Assembly (NCBI RefSeq): GCF_027111295.1
Contig: NZ_CP114287.1
Location: forward strand, 3,906,001-3,970,000
Length of the DNA: 64,000 nucleotides
Reading direction: 5' to 3'
Source of the DNA: Flavobacterium gelatinilyticum
GTDB lineage: Bacteria; Bacteroidota; Bacteroidia; Flavobacteriales; Flavobacteriaceae
Shown here one piece after another: positions 1 through 8,547 of this stretch. Under the pieces are notes generated by a model. It had not been told where the DNA came from, searched no databases, and was given only the letters and a program-made list of their open reading frames with translations. Every line of letters starts with the position of its first letter. The first letter of the stretch is position 1. The position numbers and the translations under genes are program-made.

Positions 1-897
1 ATCGGATTTGTTTTTAAGGATAAAATAACCGCAATTCCTCAGGAAATAGGGAATAAAAGCAAATATAAAATCCTGCTTTCGTTTGCTGCTCCGGAAAGAG
101 GAAAAAAACTGCTTAAAATTGCCAGCAGTTTAGTAAAAAAACAGCAGGATAATTCGATCGTAACGGCCATGCACTTGTCCTTAAGCACCGAAATACATTC
201 GTTTGATGTAAAAGAGTATGAACGCAAAATGCTGGTTCCGGTTGTAGATGAATCGCATAAACTGAACCAGAACATGGTAAGTCTTTTTAAAGTTTCGAAT
301 GATATTGATACGGATATTATAGATACTGCAAATCAGGGAGAATATGATTTGTTACTGGTTGGTCTGGGACAATCGATTTTTGACGGAACACTGCTTGGAA
401 AGATTCTTGGTTTTACAACCCGGATCGTAAATCCCGATCGTCTAATTGATAAGTTTACCGGAAAAGAGGGATTGTTCGAGAATTCTCCTTTTGATGAAAG
501 AACCCGTCACATTATTACCAAAACCAAAATGCCTGTGGGTATTTTTATAGATAAAGATCTTGAAGAGGTGAATCAGGTTTTTATTCCGATATTCAGTAAA
601 GAGGATGCGTTTTTAATTGAATATGCTAAAAAGCTTATCAATAATAATGGTTCACAGATTATAGTTCTTGATGCCGGCGGAGAAGTAAAAAACACGCGTG
701 AGATTCAGGAAACGATTCGTTCTATCGAACAAATTGCTCCAAATCATATTATGATTATGCACGATAAAATACTCAAAAAAGAATTTTTGGAAAGCCAGAA
801 TTTAATGATCATTAGTTTAGACAGCTGGAAAAAATTAATCGAATCGCAAAGTACATGGCTGAATAATACACCTTCTGTCTTGATTCTTAAACCTTAA
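1..897 (+). CDS. Cation:proton antiporter, C-terminal part (cut by window start)
   Basis: The reading frame is open from the first base to the TAA at 895-897, so the gene begins before the window. About 298 residues are visible, all soluble. They look like the paired universal-stress-protein-like cytoplasmic region found behind the membrane domain of CPA2-type Na+(K+)/H+ antiporters in Flavobacteria. The segment FAAPERGKKLLKIASSLV, followed by ITAMHLS-like sequence, resembles the first strand and helix of such a domain, and YDLLLVGLGQSIFDGTLLGK the second. A second similar unit follows (KMPVGIFIDKDLEEVNQVFIPI). No membrane segment is present because the N-terminal half is missing. The family assignment is from memory; the partial state is certain. 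An internal ATG at 169 is not a credible start because homologous sequence continues upstream of it. Confidence 0.75.
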   Translation: MGFVFKDKITAIPQEIGNKSKYKILLSFAAPERGKKLLKIASSLVKKQQDNSIVTAMHLSLSTEIHSFDVKEYERKMLVPVVDESHKLNQNMVSLFKVSNDIDTDIIDTANQGEYDLLLVGLGQSIFDGTLLGKILGFTTRIVNPDRLIDKFTGKEGLFENSPFDERTRHIITKTKMPVGIFIDKDLEEVNQVFIPIFSKEDAFLIEYAKKLINNNGSQIIVLDAGGEVKNTREIQETIRSIEQIAPNHIMIMHDKILKKEFLESQNLMIISLDSWKKLIESQSTWLNNTPSVLILKP

Positions 898-987
898 TTT
901 AGAATATTAAAGTTTCAAACCATACTCTAATTTGTTATTTTTTTCTTATTGATTTGTAGGATTAGTTTTATAATATAAGTTTATTCT

Positions 988-995
988 TATATTTG
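988..995 (+). promoter_or_regulatory. Bacteroidota -7 promoter element
   Basis: TATATTTG matches the TAnnTTTG consensus and lies 22 nt before the ATG of the small lipoprotein gene at 1018. The -33 TTG is not clear. Confidence 0.5.
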
Positions 996-1017
996 CAGCT
1001 TAATTAAAATCTGATAA

Positions 1018-1392
1018 ATGAAAATGAAAAAAATCTTTTTATTGCTGGTGTCGTTATTGTTCTTGTCTTGTTCTCAGAATACTGAGGATATAAATTTTAT
1101 AAAATCTCCTTCTTGGCTGCAGGGAAGTTGGAGAGAGAATATTACGGGTGCGGAATTAATAATTACAAAAGGTGATATCAGCTACAATGGTTACTCTTTC
1201 GGTAAAGAATCACAAAAATCTAATTTTAAAAATTTAAATAAGGTTCAGGTAATTACCGATAATTCTACTAGTTATATTTTTGATTATTATGGTGTTAATG
1301 GAGGCGTTCCGCTAAGATTCATTTTTATAAATAAAAATAATAAGCAACTGGAATCAAAAGGCCATATTCCGGGACTTTACACTAAAAAATAG
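1018..1392 (+). CDS. Small hypothetical lipoprotein
   Basis: Encodes 124 residues beginning MKMKKIFLLLVSLLFLSCSQN. This is a lysine-rich start, a hydrophobic stretch and a lipobox (LFLSC) with the lipid-modified cysteine near residue 18, so it should be exported and membrane anchored. The mature part (WLQGSWRENITGAELIITKGD) has the flavour of small lipocalin-like or WG-type beta proteins often annotated only as hypothetical in Flavobacterium. No catalytic motif is visible. It stands alone between the antiporter and the convergent DUF5686 gene, with its own -7 element and a downstream terminator hairpin. Function unknown. Confidence 0.7.
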   Translation: MKMKKIFLLLVSLLFLSCSQNTEDINFIKSPSWLQGSWRENITGAELIITKGDISYNGYSFGKESQKSNFKNLNKVQVITDNSTSYIFDYYGVNGGVPLRFIFINKNNKQLESKGHIPGLYTKK

Positions 1393-1426
1393 GATTCAAA
1401 ATTCCTGATTTAAGTGTGTCTGTTTT

Positions 1427-1468
1427 AAGCCCTGTTGGAGTTTTAAAAGGCTTTGACAGGGTTTTTGT
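1427..1468 (+). terminator. Rho-independent terminator after the small lipoprotein gene
   Basis: AAGCCCTGT (1427-1435) pairs with ACAGGGTTT (1456-1464) with one G-T wobble, and a T run continues to 1466. Confidence 0.6.
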
Positions 1469-1514
1469 TGTAAAAAAATTAGATCTCTTATAAAAGGCGC
1501 CCAAATTATAATTC

Positions 1515-4010
1515 CTAAAGTCCCAAGTCAAGCACATAAGAAATCTTAACTGCAATATTATCATCAAATCCCGGTAATTGATTTGGACCGTAACGATAGA
1601 AACCGCCAAGTCCGAAGCCTTTGTAGATTTTGTTTAATTCGATTCCCGATTCAAAGAAACCTTTGTCAAGCGTTTTGTACACTGGTCCAACGTGCTGTTC
1701 CGGTTTATTCATATTTCCCCACGCCATTCGGGTTACTAAAACCACAGAAGGACGTACTTTTTTCAGGATTTGAAGTCGTTTAAAACCGTGTTTTGCCTGA
1801 AAGAAAACATACTGGCTTGAGAAAAACTCATTAAAAAACATCGTTTCGAAACTGTTTCTTCCCGCAAAAGTAATACGCTGTATAATTGTTTCTTTATTTA
1901 AGTTGTTGGGCATTGTATTGTACAAATGCGTCAGCGGCACATCGCCCATGGCATATCCGCCTTGTAAAAGAAGACTCGTTTTCTGACCGTTTAGGTATTT
2001 CTTTTCATATTCGGTTTTGAAATCTATTTTTCCAAAACTAAAATCATTATCCAAAACACCCGGCAGTGTCTGCGTGTACTGAAAAGTAAATCTTGGGAAT
2101 CTTTTATCGGACTCTGTTCTTCCCGTCGGTGTTTGCATAAAGTCGCTGAATGGTGCCCAGACAAGCGAAATCATCGCCGTTGTCATAATATAACTTGAGT
2201 ACAACTGATCGTTGTAATAAAAAAGATAATCGAACTTAGGTTCAACATACGTTCTGGCGAGCTCAATTACAGCTTCGGTCTTTGGAATAATCTTCGTCTG
2301 AACATTTGCTTTCCAGCCGGTGTAATGATAAAAAGTACTAATGTTGATGGGACGCGGATCGTAGATTTTAAAGACACGCTTGTCAACAGCAAAAAGTGTA
2401 CTCGCAATCTCCCGCACATCATCTGTATATGAACCGTTCAGCCAGGTATTGGTATATCTGTCCAATAATACTCCGGCGCCTATATTGTATTTTAAATTGC
2501 CGTCTTTTGTACCGTAAGCCGTATAACTTTCCAATCTGAAATGCTTAGAAAATTTTTCGTTGGTTACACCGCCAAGCCCCAGACGAAAACCTTCGTAATT
2601 ATTATAACTGATAATTTTCTTTAAATCGATATCAACCGGACCAACGGGAATATAACCGTTAATGATTTTTCGGCCAAATCCCAGCTTTTTTTCAATTCGG
2701 TTGCTTACTGATATACTGTCCAGAAGCTGATATGTTTTCTGACTTTTATAATCTAATGCTTCTTTCCTGTTCTTGATCCAGAAATATTCCGGTTTCTCGC
2801 CTGCATCATCTTTAATTTCAATGTAAAGCGAAGGATTGCTTATAACAGCCGGATTGTTGTAATGAATATCAAAATTGTTGCTTTCAGAAATCAGGTAGGT
2901 GAAGTCTGATGCTGTTTTTTTTCTCGGTTCAAAATCCTCCGAAATATCCCCGTCAAACTGAATCGTTCCTCCTAAAATCTTAATATCATCGTCATTTTTT
3001 CCTTTTACAATCTTAAAAGTCGTGTTGCTCTGAAACCAGATTTTTTCATTCGGCACATAATCAAATTCATGAATACCGCTGATGTCCAAAACGCCTTTTA
3101 TACGCATGACCGCTTTTGCAATAGCAAAGTTTTCTTTGTCAATGTACAAAACACCTTCAAGTCCGGACGCTTTTCTTTTATGCTTATTTTTAAAATAGAT
3201 CATAAAAGTTTCGCGGCCTTTTATGGTTACGGTATCGAGTAATTTATAATTATAAGAAGAAGGAGCTGTATTTGAAATAGGATTTTCATACTTTGTTTCA
3301 AAAAGCTCGTATTTGTTGTCGTAAATTGAAATCGACTGAAGGTTAAAGGCAATAACTTCATAAATAGGGTTTTTAAAACCGGCTATTTTTGTGCCCAGAA
3401 CCGTTTCTTTTAGTTTGTTGTTTCCAAACTGATACTGTGATACTTTTTCGGTCTGGAACAAATGCTGTCTGCTGATTATTTCTTTGAACTTATAATCAGA
3501 TGAATCGATGTTTATTTTCTTTTTATTTAAATCTTTATAAACGGCAGACGAATCAATTCGGCCCTGAATCGAATCGGGATTAGCAGTTACAATAAGTTTG
3601 TTGTATGTTTTGTATTCGAAAGTGCTGAGTTTTTTCTGCGGATTATTATTGTGCTTGCTGGCAATAACTTTTTTGATGATTGTTAAAGCCGGATTTTCAT
3701 TTGAAACAATCACTTCTTGTAAATCATCTGTTTTTTGAACAAGAGAAACCGGATAAAACTTTTTAGCTTCCTGTAAAGAAATTACAACACTATGAAACCC
3801 AATATAGGACACCTTGAAAACACCGGATTTTGAAGTGACATTGAGAATAAATTTACCGTCAACATCAGTGATAGTATTGTTCGTTTCAGAAGTCGTAATT
3901 GTGGCAAAAGGAAGGGGCTTGTTTTCTGAATCAGTGACAATTCCATTTATTTGAAACTGCGCCTGAATACTAAGCGTAAAGAATAAAGTCAGTAAACAAA
4001 ATAGCCTCAT
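1515..4010 (-). CDS. DUF5686 / carboxypeptidase-regulatory-like outer-membrane protein
   Basis: Encodes 831 residues. A signal peptide (MRLFCLLTLFFTLSIQAQ) is followed by a CarboxypepD_reg-like beta-sandwich (about residues 20-105: INGIVTDSENKPLPFATI, FKVSYIGFHS). The rest is the long region typical of DUF5686 proteins, ending in alternating aromatic and polar strands and a C-terminal ISYVLDLGL that suits an outer-membrane barrel. The motif FGGxxxPVGPVDIDLKKIISYNNYEG-like (residues about 450-475) is characteristic of this group as I remember it. The exact role is unknown in the family; proteins of this kind are thought to sit in the outer membrane. Monocistronic: it is separated from frr by a strong terminator. 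Confidence 0.8.
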   Translation of the reverse strand: MRLFCLLTLFFTLSIQAQFQINGIVTDSENKPLPFATITTSETNNTITDVDGKFILNVTSKSGVFKVSYIGFHSVVISLQEAKKFYPVSLVQKTDDLQEVIVSNENPALTIIKKVIASKHNNNPQKKLSTFEYKTYNKLIVTANPDSIQGRIDSSAVYKDLNKKKINIDSSDYKFKEIISRQHLFQTEKVSQYQFGNNKLKETVLGTKIAGFKNPIYEVIAFNLQSISIYDNKYELFETKYENPISNTAPSSYNYKLLDTVTIKGRETFMIYFKNKHKRKASGLEGVLYIDKENFAIAKAVMRIKGVLDISGIHEFDYVPNEKIWFQSNTTFKIVKGKNDDDIKILGGTIQFDGDISEDFEPRKKTASDFTYLISESNNFDIHYNNPAVISNPSLYIEIKDDAGEKPEYFWIKNRKEALDYKSQKTYQLLDSISVSNRIEKKLGFGRKIINGYIPVGPVDIDLKKIISYNNYEGFRLGLGGVTNEKFSKHFRLESYTAYGTKDGNLKYNIGAGVLLDRYTNTWLNGSYTDDVREIASTLFAVDKRVFKIYDPRPINISTFYHYTGWKANVQTKIIPKTEAVIELARTYVEPKFDYLFYYNDQLYSSYIMTTAMISLVWAPFSDFMQTPTGRTESDKRFPRFTFQYTQTLPGVLDNDFSFGKIDFKTEYEKKYLNGQKTSLLLQGGYAMGDVPLTHLYNTMPNNLNKETIIQRITFAGRNSFETMFFNEFFSSQYVFFQAKHGFKRLQILKKVRPSVVLVTRMAWGNMNKPEQHVGPVYKTLDKGFFESGIELNKIYKGFGLGGFYRYGPNQLPGFDDNIAVKISYVLDLGL

Positions 4011-4070
4011 AGAGAATTATATAGATTCGGAAACCGGAAAAAATTGATTTTGGTATGCAAAAATAACAAT

Positions 4071-4108
4071 AAAAAAATCCGTTTAGTATAAAAATAACTA
4101 AACGGATT
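4071..4108 (-). terminator. Terminator of the pyrH-frr operon
   Basis: On the minus strand AATCCGTTTAGT (4108-4097) and its perfect complement (4087-4076) form a 12-bp stem with a 9-nt loop, followed by seven T. Confidence 0.85.
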
Positions 4109-4130
4109 CTAAAAATTATTTTAAAAAAAA

Positions 4131-4694
4131 TTAAACTTTCATGATTTCTGCCTCTTTTAAAGCCAGTAATTCGTCAATTTTTTTAATATATGCATTTGTT
4201 AAATTCTGAACTTCTTCCTCGGCAGATTTGCAGATATCTTCAGAAGTTCCTTCTTTTTCTAATTTTTTAATGTCAGTGTTCGCATCTTTACGAGAGTTAC
4301 GAATACCAATTTTTGCATCTTCAGCTTCAACTTTTGCCTGTTTTGCCAAATCACGACGGCGCTCTTCTGTTAAAGGCGGTACACTTATGATAATCATATC
4401 TCCGTTGTTCATTGGGTTAAAACCAATATTGGCAATCAAAATAGCTTTTTCGATTGTTTGAAGCATATTTTTTTCAAAAGGCTGCAATGTAATTGTTCTT
4501 GCATCAGGAACACTGATTTTTGATACCTGAGAAAGTGGTGTTGCAGATCCGTAATAATCAACAAAAACACCTCCAAGCATTGCCGGAGAAGCTTTTCCTG
4601 CACGAATGTTTAGAAATTCTTTTTCTAAGTGTGCAATAGAACCGTTCATAGATTCTTCAGTACTTTCTAATATAAAATCGATTTCTTCAGTCAT
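4131..4694 (-). CDS. frr: Ribosome recycling factor
   Basis: Encodes 187 residues, the normal length for RRF, which together with EF-G splits post-termination ribosomes in the cytoplasm. Recognisable family sequence includes LEKEFLNIRAGKASPAML near the N terminus, DARTITLQPFEKNML in the middle, and LTEERRRDLAKQAK followed by IRNSRKDANTDIKKLEKEG in the helical part. The three long helices of domain I are evident. It lies 75 nt downstream of pyrH on the same strand, the usual order pyrH-frr, and is followed by a strong terminator, so the two form an operon. Confidence 0.97.
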   Translation of the reverse strand: MTEEIDFILESTEESMNGSIAHLEKEFLNIRAGKASPAMLGGVFVDYYGSATPLSQVSKISVPDARTITLQPFEKNMLQTIEKAILIANIGFNPMNNGDMIIISVPPLTEERRRDLAKQAKVEAEDAKIGIRNSRKDANTDIKKLEKEGTSEDICKSAEEEVQNLTNAYIKKIDELLALKEAEIMKV

Positions 4695-4769
4695 TTTTTT
4701 TTCGTTTTCGTTTTTTATTATCAGTTTCCGGTAAAAGCCAGCATTGTGACTGTAAACGGTTACTGATTA

Positions 4770-5477
4770 CTATATATTTACTACAGTTCCGATGTTTTCG
4801 CCTTCGCAGATTTTTAAAAGATTTCCAATTTTGTTCATATCAAAAACAACGATTGGCAGTTTGTTTTCCTGACTTAAAGTAAAAGCAGTTGTGTCCATTA
4901 CATTTAACCCTTTTTTCAGAACATCATCAAAAGAGATGAAATCAAATTTTACTGCTGCTGCATTTTTTTCAGGATCAGAGTCGTAAACGCCGTCAACGCG
5001 GGTTCCTTTAAGGATAACATCAGCATTGATTTCGATACCTCTTAAAACCGCTGCGGTATCTGTTGTAAAATAAGGATTTCCGGTTCCGGCTCCAAAAATT
5101 ACGATTCTTCCTTTTTCAAGGTGGCGGTCTGCTCTTCTTTTAATATAAGGCTCTGCGATAGATTCCATTTTTAGAGCAGTCTGCAGTCTCGTTTTCATTC
5201 CTTTATCTTCAAGTGCGCCCTGCAAAGCCATTCCGTTAATAACAGTAGCAAGCATTCCCATGTAATCTCCTTGCACCCTGTCCATTCCCGCACTTGCTCC
5301 GGCAACTCCTCTAAAAATATTTCCTCCTCCAATAACGATCGCAATTTCTACTCCTTTGTCGTGAATCTGCTTAATTTCATCTGCATATTCGCCTAATCTT
5401 TTCGGGTCAATTCCGTACTGTAAATCACCCATTAAGGCCTCGCCGCTAAGCTTTAGAAGAATTCTTTTATATTTCAT
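4770..5477 (-). CDS. pyrH: UMP kinase (uridylate kinase)
   Basis: Phosphorylates UMP to UDP in pyrimidine nucleotide synthesis. I place the start at [15 protein letters not shown] (ATG at 5477), giving 235 residues, because this is where the family normally begins; an in-frame ATG 36 nt upstream adds an unrelated stretch. Visible family motifs are [10 protein letters not shown] (phosphate-binding loop), IGGGNIFRG, the [15 protein letters not shown] helix, [16 protein letters not shown] and [12 protein letters not shown]. Amino-acid-kinase fold, hexameric and usually allosterically controlled by GTP and UTP. First gene of the pyrH-frr operon. Confidence 0.97.
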   Translation of the reverse strand: MKYKRILLKLSGEALMGDLQYGIDPKRLGEYADEIKQIHDKGVEIAIVIGGGNIFRGVAGASAGMDRVQGDYMGMLATVINGMALQGALEDKGMKTRLQTALKMESIAEPYIKRRADRHLEKGRIVIFGAGTGNPYFTTDTAAVLRGIEINADVILKGTRVDGVYDSDPEKNAAAVKFDFISFDDVLKKGLNVMDTTAFTLSQENKLPIVVFDMNKIGNLLKICEGENIGTVVNI

Positions 5478-5617
5478 GTTTCGTGTTGCGTTAATTTGTG
5501 CAAATATAGACATATTCTGATTTTTAAAAATAATGTTTTCAAAAAATTAATGGAGCTTTGATTTTTTAATTTTATAAAGACTTTTATTATTTTTTGAATT
5601 GAATGTGATAAAAGTCA

Positions 5618-5648
5618 TTGAGGCATCTTTCTTAAATCCGTACTTTTA
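5618..5648 (+). promoter_or_regulatory. Promoter of the thioredoxin-like gene
   Basis: TTG at 5618-5620, a 20-nt spacer, then TACTTTTA (5641-5648), close to the TTG / TAnnTTTG consensus. It lies 21 nt before the ATG at 5670. Confidence 0.55.
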
Positions 5649-5669
5649 TATAAGCAAAAAAAAATATCT

Positions 5670-6287
5670 ATGAAAAGTACTGTAGCTAAAGCATTATTCA
5701 ACAGCCACTCGTATGCTGAATACAGAAAGTTAGTAACCGATTTGCTTTCTGAAGGAAAATCAACAGGAAGTGAGCAGTCTGAAAATCTTACCAATTATTC
5801 GAAACTTAACGAAGCCAGAATGAACCGTTTGGAAAAAACAATCACAATTTCTGATTCGATTACTGAAAAACTTCAAAACCTGAACAATCATTTTATATGG
5901 CTGGTAATTTCTGAGGGCTGGTGTGGTGATGCAGCCCAGATTCTTCCTGTTTTAAATAAAATGGCACTGGCTTCTGACAAGAAAATTGATCTTAGAATTG
6001 TCCTTCGCGACGAAAATGAAGCTTTAATGAATCAATACCTGACTAACAATGGAAAAGCAATTCCTAAAGTCATTATTATTTGCAAAGAAGCCGGAATTGT
6101 GCGTGCAGACTGGGGACCAAGACCTAAAGGGGCAGTACAGTTAATGGCAGAATATAAAAAGCAGTTTGGTGTAATTGATGAAAAAATTAAGACTGATCTT
6201 CAATTGTGGTATCTGGCCGATAAAGGGATTTCTATTCAGGAAGAGCTGATTGAAATTATGGAAAATATAAAATACAACCGATTATAA
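5670..6287 (+). CDS. Thioredoxin-family protein with a single active-site-like cysteine
   Basis: Encodes 205 residues without a signal peptide, so cytoplasmic. The central fold contains the strand WLVISEGWCGDAAQILPVL, which aligns with the thioredoxin active-site strand and helix, but the usual CxxC is reduced to one cysteine (WCGDA). The cis-proline region is represented by NGKAIPKVIII. This matches the Thioredoxin_9 group as I recall it. Loss of the second cysteine argues against a classical dithiol disulfide reductase; monothiol exchange or another role is possible. Single gene with its own promoter. Confidence 0.75.
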   Translation: MKSTVAKALFNSHSYAEYRKLVTDLLSEGKSTGSEQSENLTNYSKLNEARMNRLEKTITISDSITEKLQNLNNHFIWLVISEGWCGDAAQILPVLNKMALASDKKIDLRIVLRDENEALMNQYLTNNGKAIPKVIIICKEAGIVRADWGPRPKGAVQLMAEYKKQFGVIDEKIKTDLQLWYLADKGISIQEELIEIMENIKYNRL

Positions 6288-6493
6288 AAGTTTTGAATTT
6301 TATAAAATTATCTGCTGATAAATTTGGATAACAAGTTGATAATAAATGTAATAAAAGTTTAAAAAAAGTAAAGAAGTGTTTTTTGTAAAACAAAATTTTG
6401 TATCTTGCTTTCAAGATCCCACTTCTATTATAGATTTTTTGATTTACTCTTTGTACCGGTGTCTATTAATATTAACCATTAAAAAACACTATT

Positions 6494-6571
6494 ATGAAAA
6501 AGTTATTCGAAAGGTTTTACGATTTTTTTTCGATGTATTTGTTTGGTGGAAAAAGTATTTCTCACTACTAA
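6494..6571 (+). CDS. Possible 25-residue micropeptide
   Basis: ATG at 6494 opens MKKLFERFYDFFSMYLFGG and six further residues (KSISHY) before TAA. The upstream sequence (CCATTAAAAAACACTATT) is A-rich, like translation starts in this phylum. The peptide is amphipathic and aromatic, and could touch the membrane. A second short frame starts at 6583 and runs through the terminator hairpin. No homolog is recognised; coding status is unproven. Confidence 0.3.
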   Translation: MKKLFERFYDFFSMYLFGGKSISHY

Positions 6572-6608
6572 TCAAAACAAATATGACGCAACATTATTTT
6601 AGAAGTTG

Positions 6609-6647
6609 GCACATTACCGCATACAGTAGTAATGTGCTTCTTTTTTT
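6609..6647 (+). terminator. Rho-independent terminator of the short transcript
   Basis: GCACATTAC (6609-6617) and GTAATGTGC (6629-6637) form a perfect 9-bp stem, followed by TTCTTTTTTT. Its T run overlaps the stop codon of the convergent truB gene. Confidence 0.85.
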
Positions 6648-7341
6648 ACTGTTGTTTAAAGCTGTCCTCAAATAAGGTTATATCTATTGCATTTTTTACA
6701 TCATAATCGCCAATTTTAGTGCGGCGAAGAACCGTTAAATGCGAACCTGAATTCATTGCTTTTCCAAAATCGTAAGCAAGCGAACGTATATAAGTTCCTT
6801 TACTGCATACCACCCTAAAGTCAATTTCAGGCAATTCGATTCTGGTGATTTCAAATTCATGAATCGTGGTTTTTCTGCTTTCAATTTCTATTGTTTCTCC
6901 GGCACGTGCATGTTCATATAAACGTACACCGTCTTTTTTGATCGCTGAAAAAATAGGCGGTTTCTGGTCGATTTCGCCCAAAAATTGTTTCACTGTTTCG
7001 TAAATCAAAGCTTCATCAATATGCTCTGTTGGGAAAGTCCGGTCGATTTCGGTTTCAAGATCGTAAGACGGAGTAGTGGCTCCTATATAAAATGTTCCGG
7101 TATATTCTTTTGCCTGACCCTGGAGTTCAGAAATTTTCTTGGTAAATTTTCCGGTGCAGATTAATAATAAGCCTGTTGCCAGCGGATCTAAAGTTCCGGC
7201 ATGGCCGATTTTGAACTTTTTTGGAAGCCCGGCTTTATTAATTAAAAGATATTTTAATTTATTGACAGCTTGAAACGAACTCCATTTTAAAGGTTTGTCT
7301 ATCAATAAAACTTGTCCGTTTAAATATTCTTCAGGTGTCAT
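6646..7341 (-). CDS. truB: tRNA pseudouridine(55) synthase
   Basis: Makes pseudouridine at position 55 in the T loop of tRNAs. Encodes 231 residues. The family signature is plain: VLLIDKPLKWSSFQAVNKLK at the N terminus, then KIGHAGTLDPLATGLL, in which Asp52 is the expected catalytic aspartate, and later GTFYIGATTPSYDLE and CSKGTYIRSLAYDFG. The C-terminal PUA-like extension seen in some bacteria is absent or very short, as is common in Bacteroidota. Its start codon overlaps the stop codon of uppP by one base, so the two are co-translated. Confidence 0.96.
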   Translation of the reverse strand: MTPEEYLNGQVLLIDKPLKWSSFQAVNKLKYLLINKAGLPKKFKIGHAGTLDPLATGLLLICTGKFTKKISELQGQAKEYTGTFYIGATTPSYDLETEIDRTFPTEHIDEALIYETVKQFLGEIDQKPPIFSAIKKDGVRLYEHARAGETIEIESRKTTIHEFEITRIELPEIDFRVVCSKGTYIRSLAYDFGKAMNSGSHLTVLRRTKIGDYDVKNAIDITLFEDSFKQQ

Positions 7342-8138
7342 TATATAATCGTAAGCGGGTGAATAAAAAAGTGGATCAGTAATAAAATGATTCCGGCAAT
7401 GATTCGGTAATAACCAAAAACTTTAAAACCGTTTTTAGTCAGGAAACCAATAAAAGTTTTAATAGCTAAAAGAGCGACAATAAAAGCCACAATGTTCCCG
7501 ATGATTAAAATGTTTATCTGATCGTGAGATAACTCAAATCCGGCTTTGTAATAGTCGTAGCATTTTTTTGCCGTTGCGCCTAACATAGTTGGTACAGCCA
7601 AAAAGAATGAAAACTCAGCTGCAGAAGTTCTTGTTAATTTCTGCGACATACCGCCCACAATACTGGCACCGCTTCGTGAAACTCCCGGAATCATGGCAAG
7701 GCATTGAAATAATCCAATTTTCAGGGCTTTTGCATATGTGATTTCAGTTGAAACTTCGGGATCGTTTGGTTTGTTGAACCATTCATCAACTTTTAATAAA
7801 ATAATACCTCCCAGTAAAAGAGATACGGCAACAGTAACAGGATTTTCTAATAAACCGTCGATAAAATCGCTTAATAGCAGGCCTAAAACCACGGCAGGAA
7901 TAAAAGCCACTAAAAGTTTAAAATAGAAATCAAATGTCTGAAAGAAACGTTTGAAATATAAAATGACAACGGATAGTATCGCGCCCAGCTGAATGACAAT
8001 TGTAAAAAGTTTAGTGAAATCGTCATGAGCGATTCCGAAAAAAGAAGAGGCAATAATCATGTGGCCTGTTGAAGAAACCGGTAAAAATTCTGTTATTCCT
8101 TCAATAATGGCAAGAACGATAGCTTGTAATGTGTTCAT
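7341..8138 (-). CDS. uppP: Undecaprenyl-diphosphatase
   Basis: Removes a phosphate from undecaprenyl diphosphate to recycle the lipid carrier for cell-wall synthesis; inner-membrane protein. Encodes 265 residues with about eight hydrophobic segments. Both catalytic signatures are present: [17 protein letters not shown] near the N terminus and [11 protein letters not shown] in the second half. Loss of this activity changes bacitracin sensitivity in other bacteria (family knowledge). It lies in a tight minus-strand run, ftsX, DUF3098, uppP, truB, which is conserved in Flavobacteria as far as I recall. Confidence 0.96.
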   Translation of the reverse strand: MNTLQAIVLAIIEGITEFLPVSSTGHMIIASSFFGIAHDDFTKLFTIVIQLGAILSVVILYFKRFFQTFDFYFKLLVAFIPAVVLGLLLSDFIDGLLENPVTVAVSLLLGGIILLKVDEWFNKPNDPEVSTEITYAKALKIGLFQCLAMIPGVSRSGASIVGGMSQKLTRTSAAEFSFFLAVPTMLGATAKKCYDYYKAGFELSHDQINILIIGNIVAFIVALLAIKTFIGFLTKNGFKVFGYYRIIAGIILLLIHFFIHPLTII

Positions 8139-8144
8139 TTAGGT

Positions 8145-8175
8145 TTTTAGATTTTAGATTTCAGATTTTAGATTT
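8145..8175. repeat. Short tandem TTTTAGATTT-like repeat between uppP and DUF3098
   Basis: The 76-nt gap holds three imperfect copies of TTTTAGATTT/TTTCAGATTT. Similar low-complexity spacers recur between genes in this genome window. Confidence 0.5.
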
Positions 8176-8214
8176 CCTTCGCTTTACTCAGGATTACTAA
8201 AACCTTTGATCTAT

Positions 8215-8466
8215 TTATTTTGATTTTTTGAAGATAGAATAAATCGTGATTCCAAAACCAATTAAAACGGTGGTTGGAGCTAAACGAATACGTCTGAAAC
8301 TAAATACATCTTCATTAAAAACATTTGGATCGTGGCTTCCTCCGCCAGACATCAGGATAAATCCTAAGGCGATAACCGCGATTCCAATTAATAAGATTTT
8401 ATAGTTTATACCATCAAAAAGAAATTCGTGTTTTTGAGGCTGTTCTTCTTTAAAATTATTTTTCAT
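8215..8466 (-). CDS. DUF3098 membrane protein
   Basis: Encodes 82 residues if started at MKNNFKEEQPQKHEFLFDG (ATG at 8466), preferred over an ATG 36 nt upstream that adds basic, non-conserved residues. Two hydrophobic segments (YKILLIGIAVIALGFILMSG and TVLIGFGITIYSIF) flank a GGGSHDPNVFNEDVFSFRR segment that is typical of DUF3098. The family usually sits directly after ftsX in Bacteroidota, as here, so a link to cell-envelope division machinery is plausible but unproven. Confidence 0.85.
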   Translation of the reverse strand: MKNNFKEEQPQKHEFLFDGINYKILLIGIAVIALGFILMSGGGSHDPNVFNEDVFSFRRIRLAPTTVLIGFGITIYSIFKKSK

Positions 8467-8547
8467 TTTTATTTTTTTATCCCTAAAGCCCGAGCAAAGC
8501 AAAGAGTGATTTATTTAAATAGTAAATCTAAAATCAGCAGTTTGAAA

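Larger units (their letters stand above)
6378..6650 (+). ncRNA. Candidate short transcript (promoter to terminator, about 240 nt)
   Basis: The 358-nt space between the thioredoxin-like gene and truB is not empty. A promoter-like TTG plus TATCTTG (about 6384-6411) lies upstream of an A-rich leader, a 25-codon reading frame (6494-6571) and a very strong terminator (6609-6647). The arrangement suggests a discrete short RNA, either coding for a micropeptide or acting as a small RNA. The start point is inferred; the terminator is certain from sequence. Confidence 0.4.

Noticed and set aside
6376..6675. 99-codon frame on the plus strand
   Set aside because: It begins with a TTG-like start inside the promoter, runs through the terminator hairpin and into truB antisense; only the 25-codon frame has a plausible start.
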